Assembly: GCA_964250215.1 (NCBI GenBank)
Contig: CAXUEX010000021.1
Location: 1-27,614 of the forward strand
Reading direction: 5' to 3'
Origin: DAIDJM01 sp964250215
GTDB lineage: Bacteria; Pseudomonadota; Alphaproteobacteria; Acetobacterales; Acetobacteraceae
Length of the DNA: 27,614 bases
Positions 23,834 through 27,614 of the stretch are shown piece after piece. The notes under the pieces were generated by a model, which was given only the letters and a program-made list of their open reading frames with translations, was not told the DNA's origin and searched no databases. Each line of letters opens with the position of its first letter. The stretch's first letter is position 1. Position numbers and translations under genes: made by a program.

Positions 23834-24741
23834 GCTTCCTGCGGCGCCATGTCGGGCGCGGGTTCGGGCATGGGTTCCGGCGCCGGCGCGGCTTCGGGCA
23901 CCGGATGCAGGATGCGCAGGATGCGGCCCAGCGTGGCCGGCAGATCGGGGCGGCGCACCACCATGTCCACGATGCCGTGCTCGTGCAGGTATTCGGCGCG
24001 CTGGAAGCCCTCCGGCAGCGTTTCGCGCACGGTTTGTTCGATCACGCGGGCGCCGGCGAAGCCGATCAACGCGCCGGGTTCGGCGATGTGGATGTCGCCC
24101 AGCATGGCGAAGCTGGCGGTGACCCCCCCGGTGGTGGGATCGGTGAGCACCAGGATGAAGGGCAACCCGGCTTCCTTCAGCAGCAGCATGGCGATCGTGC
24201 TGCGCGGCATTTGCATCAGGCTCACGGCGCCTTCCTGCATGCGTGCGCCGCCCGAGGCGGTGAACACGATCAGCGGCGCTTCCTGCAGCACGGCCAGGCG
24301 CGCGGCGGCCACCAGGCCCTCGCCGACGGCCGACCCCATGCTGCCGCCCATGAAGCCGAATTCCATGGCGGCGACCACGGCGGGAACGCCATCGACGGTG
24401 CCGTGCGCCACCACCAGGGCGTCATCCAGCCCGGTCTTGGCGCGCGCCTCTTTCAATCTTTCCGTGTAACGTTTCGAATCGCGGAAGCCGAGCGGATCGG
24501 CCGGCACTTTCGGCAGCTCGATGCGCGTGCATTCGCCGGCATCGAACGTCCAGCCGAGCCGTTCCAGTGCCGTGCCGCGCATGTGGTAGCCGCAATGCGG
24601 ACAAACCTTCAGCGCCTTTTCCAGCTCCTTCGTGTAGATCATCTGCTGGCAGGCGGAACATTGCGACCAGAGATTGTCTGGCGCTTCGCGCGAGCCGAGC
24701 AGCGTGCGGATGCGAGGGCGTACGTAGTCGAGCCAACTCAT
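23830..24741 (-). CDS. accD: Acetyl-CoA carboxylase carboxyltransferase subunit beta
   Basis: The 303-residue protein is the beta half of the carboxyltransferase that makes malonyl-CoA for fatty-acid synthesis; it pairs with AccA, encoded elsewhere. The N-terminal zinc ribbon is visible as Cys28, Cys31, Cys47 and Cys50 (CSAC, CPHC). The crotonase-like core has FGFMGGSMGSAVGE and VFTASGGARMQEG, plus LTDPTTGGVTASFA for the oxyanion and CoA region. Residues from about 275 form a Pro/Ala/Glu-rich tail of unknown role. GAGGGA lies upstream of the ATG at 24741, which also overlaps the trpA stop by four bases. The trpFBA-accD linkage is common in alphaproteobacteria, though there folC often follows, not hemJ. 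Confidence 0.95.
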   Translation of the reverse strand: MSWLDYVRPRIRTLLGSREAPDNLWSQCSACQQMIYTKELEKALKVCPHCGYHMRGTALERLGWTFDAGECTRIELPKVPADPLGFRDSKRYTERLKEARAKTGLDDALVVAHGTVDGVPAVVAAMEFGFMGGSMGSAVGEGLVAAARLAVLQEAPLIVFTASGGARMQEGAVSLMQMPRSTIAMLLLKEAGLPFILVLTDPTTGGVTASFAMLGDIHIAEPGALIGFAGARVIEQTVRETLPEGFQRAEYLHEHGIVDMVVRRPDLPATLGRILRILHPVPEAAPAPEPMPEPAPDMAPQEA

Positions 24742-25580
24742 GCGGCGTCCCTCGATGCAAGCGCTGCGGGCGCGCGAATGGCGGCGGCGAGTTCGCGCAC
24801 CTGGGCCAGCACGCGGCGGGCGGTATCGGGCTGCGCATCGCCCTGGTGCAGGCTTGCCGCCAGCGTGTCGATCAGCGCGGAAGCCACCACAGCGGCATCG
24901 GCGATGCGCGCCGCTTCGGCCGCTTGCGCGGGCGTGCGCACGCCGAAACCCACGGCCACCGGCAGATCGGTGGCGGCCCGGATCCGTGGCAAAGCGGCGG
25001 CGAGTTCGGTGGCGCTGGCGGTGCGTGTGCCGGTGATGCCGGCGATGCTGACGTAATAGACAAAGCCGGAAGCGCCGCGCAGCACGTCGGGCAGGCGCGC
25101 CGCATCGGTGGTGGGCGCGACGAGGCGCACGATATCCAGCGCGTGCGCGGCGGCGGGGCCGGCGAGCCAATCGGCTTCCTCGCTCGGCAGGTCCACCACG
25201 ATCAGGCCATCGACCCCGGAGGCCGCGGCATCGGCGCAGAAATCGGCGATGCCGTAGGCCAGCAGCGGATTGAGGTAGCCCATCAGCACCACCGGCGTGT
25301 TGTTGTCACGCTCGCGGAACCGTTGCACCATGCCGAGCGTGCCGCGCAGCGTGGCGCCGGCGGCGAGCGCGCGGCGGCCGGCGAGCTGGATGGTGGGGCC
25401 GTCGGCCATCGGGTCGGTGAAAGGCATGCCGATTTCGATCAGGTCTGCGCCGGCTTCCGGCATGCCGCGCAGGATGGCTTCGCTGGTGGCGAGGTCGGGG
25501 TCATAGGCTTCCAGGAACGGGATCAGCGCGCCGCGGCCGGCGTGTTTCAGCTCGGCGAAGCGGGCGGCGATGCGGCTCAT
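24738..25580 (-). CDS. trpA: Tryptophan synthase alpha subunit
   Basis: The 280-residue TIM-barrel subunit splits indole-3-glycerol phosphate and passes indole to TrpB through a tunnel. Catalytic Glu49 (DLIEIG) and Asp60 (DPMADG) fall at the same numbers as in the E. coli enzyme. The loop-2 segment PFTDPMADGPTIQ and the phosphate-site region near VGFGVRTPAQA are present. The start at 25580 is fixed by the ATGA overlap with trpB; longer in-frame starts lie inside trpB. The usual GDPD near residue 25 reads AYDPD, with Tyr for Gly. Its own stop overlaps the accD start by four bases. Confidence 0.96.
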   Translation of the reverse strand: MSRIAARFAELKHAGRGALIPFLEAYDPDLATSEAILRGMPEAGADLIEIGMPFTDPMADGPTIQLAGRRALAAGATLRGTLGMVQRFRERDNNTPVVLMGYLNPLLAYGIADFCADAAASGVDGLIVVDLPSEEADWLAGPAAAHALDIVRLVAPTTDAARLPDVLRGASGFVYYVSIAGITGTRTASATELAAALPRIRAATDLPVAVGFGVRTPAQAAEAARIADAAVVASALIDTLAASLHQGDAQPDTARRVLAQVRELAAAIRAPAALASRDAA

Positions 25581-26836
25581 AGTTCCGCGCCGATGTGTTC
25601 TGCCACCGTAAAGATATCTTTGTCGCCACGGCCGGAGAGGTTGAGCAGGACGATCGCCTCCTTCGGCAGCGTGGGCGCGAGTTTGGCGACGTGAGCGATG
25701 GCGTGGGCACATTCCAGCGCCGGGATGATGCCTTCGGTGCGGCAGCAGAGCTGGAAGGCTTCAAGCGCCTCGGCGTCGGTGATGCCGACATATTCGGCGC
25801 GGCCGATATCGTGCAGCCAGGAATGTTCCGGGCCGATGCCGGGATAATCCAGCCCGGCGCTGATGCTGTGCGCCTCGCGGATCTGGCCATCGGCATCCTG
25901 TAGCAGATAGGTGCGGTTGCCGTGCAGCACGCCGGGTCGGCCGCGCGAAATGCTGGCGGCGTGTTCTTCGCCATCCAGCCCGCGTCCGGCGGCTTCCACG
26001 CCGATCAGCCGCACGGCGGGCTCGTCGAGGAACGGATGGAAGATGCCCATGGCGTTGCTGCCGCCGCCGACCGACGCGATCACCACATCGGGCAGGCGGC
26101 CTTCGGCCTGCATCATCTGCGCGCGGGCTTCGATGCCGATCACGCTCTGGAAATCGCGCACCATGGCGGGATAGGGGTGCGGGCCGGCAACCGTTCCGAT
26201 CAAATAATAGGTGTCGGACACGTTGGCCACCCAGTCGCGCATCGCCTCGTTCATCGCGTCCTTCAGCGTGCCGGCGCCGGCGGTGACCGGCCGCACCTCG
26301 GCGCCGAGCAGCTTCATGCGGAACACGTTCGGCTTCTGCCGTTCGACATCCACCGCGCCCATATACACGGTGCAGGGCAAGCCCATGAGCGCGCAGACGG
26401 TGGCGGTGGCCACGCCGTGCTGGCCGGCGCCGGTCTCGGCAATGATCCGGGTGCGGCCCATGCGCCGGGCCAGCAGGATCTGGCCCATGCAGGAATTCAC
26501 CTTGTGCGCGCCGGTGTGGTTCAGCTCCTCGCGCTTGAAGTAGATTTTCGCGCCGCCGATCGTGTCGGTGAGGCGCTGGGCGAGCCAGAGCGGGCTCGGC
26601 CGGCCGACGTAATCCTTCAGATAGGCGTCTAGCTCGACCTGGAATGCGGGATCGGCGCGGGCCGCCTCGTAGGCTGCTTGCAGTTCCAGGACCAACGGCA
26701 TCAGCGTTTCAGCAACAAAACGGCCGCCGTATTCGCCGAAGCGGCCGCGCGCGTCGGGGCCCTGGCGCAGGCTGTTCGGGCGGGAAGGTGTTGGAGAAAG
26801 CTCGTTCAAAGCGGGGTTCCGGCCATGCGGGGTCAT
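25577..26836 (-). CDS. trpB: Tryptophan synthase beta subunit
   Basis: The 419-residue PLP enzyme condenses indole with serine to tryptophan and pairs with TrpA. The Schiff-base Lys112 is in HTGAHKVNS, the catalytic Glu is in ETGAGQHGVATAT, and the phosphate-binding loop is GGGSNAMG near residue 257. RFGEYGGRFV near 32-41 is the usual N-terminal signature, so the preceding 30 residues are a short extension. The ATG at 26836 overlaps the trpF stop (ATGA) and no strong ribosome site is visible, so coupling is likely. A later start would also leave the conserved core intact. Confidence 0.96.
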   Translation of the reverse strand: MTPHGRNPALNELSPTPSRPNSLRQGPDARGRFGEYGGRFVAETLMPLVLELQAAYEAARADPAFQVELDAYLKDYVGRPSPLWLAQRLTDTIGGAKIYFKREELNHTGAHKVNSCMGQILLARRMGRTRIIAETGAGQHGVATATVCALMGLPCTVYMGAVDVERQKPNVFRMKLLGAEVRPVTAGAGTLKDAMNEAMRDWVANVSDTYYLIGTVAGPHPYPAMVRDFQSVIGIEARAQMMQAEGRLPDVVIASVGGGSNAMGIFHPFLDEPAVRLIGVEAAGRGLDGEEHAASISRGRPGVLHGNRTYLLQDADGQIREAHSISAGLDYPGIGPEHSWLHDIGRAEYVGITDAEALEAFQLCCRTEGIIPALECAHAIAHVAKLAPTLPKEAIVLLNLSGRGDKDIFTVAEHIGAEL

Positions 26837-27474
26837 AACCCGGCGGATGCTGTGGGCGAAAGCCGGGCCGCGGCAATGAAGGCGGCGATGCGCGCCGGGT
26901 CCTTATGGCCGGGGGCGGCTTCCACGCCGGAGGAGACATCGACCGCCGCTGCGGCGCTGGCGGCGATGGCGGCACCGACGTTTTCCGGCGTGAGCCCGCC
27001 GGCCAGGAACCACGGGCAGGGCGCACGCCACTGCCGCAGCATCCCCCAGTCCAGCTGCACGGCGTTGCCGCCGGGCCGTGCGGCGCCTTCCGGTGGCGCG
27101 GGCTCGATGATCAGCGCGTCGGCCGCTTCGGCGGCGTTGGGCAGATCGCCGGCGGACCGGACGGGAACGGCACGCCAGACCGGCAAACCGAAGCGGGCGC
27201 GGAGTTCCGCGGCACGCCGGGTTGGCGCGTAGAGCTGCAAGGCATCGAGCGGCAGTTGCGCGAGCGTGGCCTGGATGTCGGCGTCCCGCGGATCGACGAA
27301 CAATCCGACGCGGCCGGGACCGCCTTTCCGCCGGGCAGAGAGCGCGGCGGCCTGGCCCGGCGAGACCTGGCGCGGCGAGGCGGCGCAGAACACGAAACCA
27401 ACGAAATCGGCGCCGGCCGCCGCCGCGGCATCGAAGGCTGCCGGGGAATTCACGCCACAGATTTTGATCTGCAC
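26833..27474 (-). CDS. trpF: Phosphoribosylanthranilate isomerase (TrpF), catalytic Asp position reads Glu
   Basis: The 213-residue TIM-barrel enzyme carries out the Amadori rearrangement of phosphoribosylanthranilate in tryptophan synthesis. It starts with GTG (27474), four bases after the pyrF stop. QIKICG gives the catalytic general-base Cys6. FVGFVFCAASPRQVSPGQA (24-42) and VGLFVDP (56-62) are family motifs. The general-acid aspartate, usually in a segment such as LLFDAKPP, aligns with Glu124 in LIIEPAPP; the codon is GAG. Nearby, the usual GGNG/GGTG reads GGNA and QLH reads QLY. Operon context still argues for TrpF. Whether activity is normal cannot be told from sequence. Confidence 0.9.
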   Translation of the reverse strand: MQIKICGVNSPAAFDAAAAAGADFVGFVFCAASPRQVSPGQAAALSARRKGGPGRVGLFVDPRDADIQATLAQLPLDALQLYAPTRRAAELRARFGLPVWRAVPVRSAGDLPNAAEAADALIIEPAPPEGAARPGGNAVQLDWGMLRQWRAPCPWFLAGGLTPENVGAAIAASAAAAVDVSSGVEAAPGHKDPARIAAFIAAARLSPTASAGL

Positions 27475-27478
27475 GGGA

Positions 27479-27614
27479 TCAGCCGAGCCCGGCGATTTCG
27501 GCGGCGATGGCGGCGGCGGCGGCGGCGGGATCGGCGGCCTCGGTGATCGGGCGGCCCACCACGATGTGGTCGGCGCCAGCCGAGACGGCCTGGCTCGGCG
27601 TGGTGGTGCGGGCC
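27479..27614 (-). CDS. pyrF: Orotidine 5'-phosphate decarboxylase, C-terminal 44 residues (5' end outside window)
   Basis: The frame is open to the window edge and ends with TGA at 27481-27479. The visible part contains TPSQAVSAGADHIVVGRPIT, the phosphate-binding C-terminal signature of PyrF, then an Ala-rich helix AADPAAAAAAIAAEI. PyrF makes UMP from OMP. pyrF directly before trpF is a usual alphaproteobacterial order. Catalytic Lys/Asp residues lie outside the window. Confidence 0.88.
   Translation of the reverse strand, partial: ARTTTPSQAVSAGADHIVVGRPITEAADPAAAAAAIAAEIAGLG

Noticed and set aside
21587..24469. A 960-codon open frame on the + strand opposite rho, hemJ and part of accD
   Set aside because: The three genes on the other strand have clear homology and motifs. 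The long antisense frame has low-complexity His/Gly/Ala-rich translation, as expected by chance in GC-rich DNA.
1..27614. Mobile element, prophage, defence island or CRISPR array
   Set aside because: No transposase, integrase, phage, restriction or Cas-like product is encoded, and no regular direct-repeat array was seen. All recognised genes are core metabolism, transport or transcription.
1..27614. tRNA or rRNA genes
   Set aside because: The intergenic spaces are short, and none shows a cloverleaf-like pattern or conserved rRNA sequence by eye.

Overview
The window is about 27.6 kb of GC-rich DNA carrying mostly housekeeping metabolism. Several features point to an alphaproteobacterium of the Acetobacteraceae. 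These are a fused transaldolase/glucose-6-phosphate isomerase, a short 6-phosphogluconate dehydrogenase of the GntZ type, a pyrF-trpF-trpB-trpA-accD cluster, hemJ next to rho, and a secreted S53 acid peptidase. This assignment rests on gene families and order, not on a marker RNA. I saw no rRNA, tRNA, CRISPR array, insertion sequence or phage gene.

Layout from left to right. The 3' end of a gamma-glutamyltransferase-like gene (+) converges on glnK-amtB (-), the nitrogen-sensing PII/ammonium channel pair. A candidate sigma-54 promoter with an NtrC-like site lies upstream of glnK. Divergent from it is a UbiH/COQ6-family FAD monooxygenase (+). This converges on an S53 (sedolisin/kumamolisin) peptidase (-). 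A 342-base intergenic region rich in inverted repeats follows. Then comes a long + strand run: cysE, tkt, tal-pgi fusion, gnd, a HAD-IIB phosphatase, pgl and rpiA. These cover most of the pentose phosphate pathway, but zwf and rpe are absent.

rpiA ends one base from the end of a convergent RND efflux pair (adaptor and permease, - strand), and a single hairpin spans both stop codons. Upstream of the pump, on the - strand, is a YfhO-family membrane protein gene broken by a one-base frameshift at a run of four C. The remainder of the window is - strand: pyrF (partial)-trpF-trpB-trpA-accD-hemJ, whose last five genes are joined by four successive 4-base ATGA overlaps, then rho behind a C-rich leader with no Shine-Dalgarno sequence.

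Nothing here is clearly a new defence or mobile system. The points most worth a second look are: a TrpF whose catalytic aspartate position reads glutamate, the frameshifted YfhO gene, the shared stop-codon hairpin between rpiA and the RND permease, the rho leader, the glnK promoter, and the HAD phosphatase embedded in the pentose phosphate operon.
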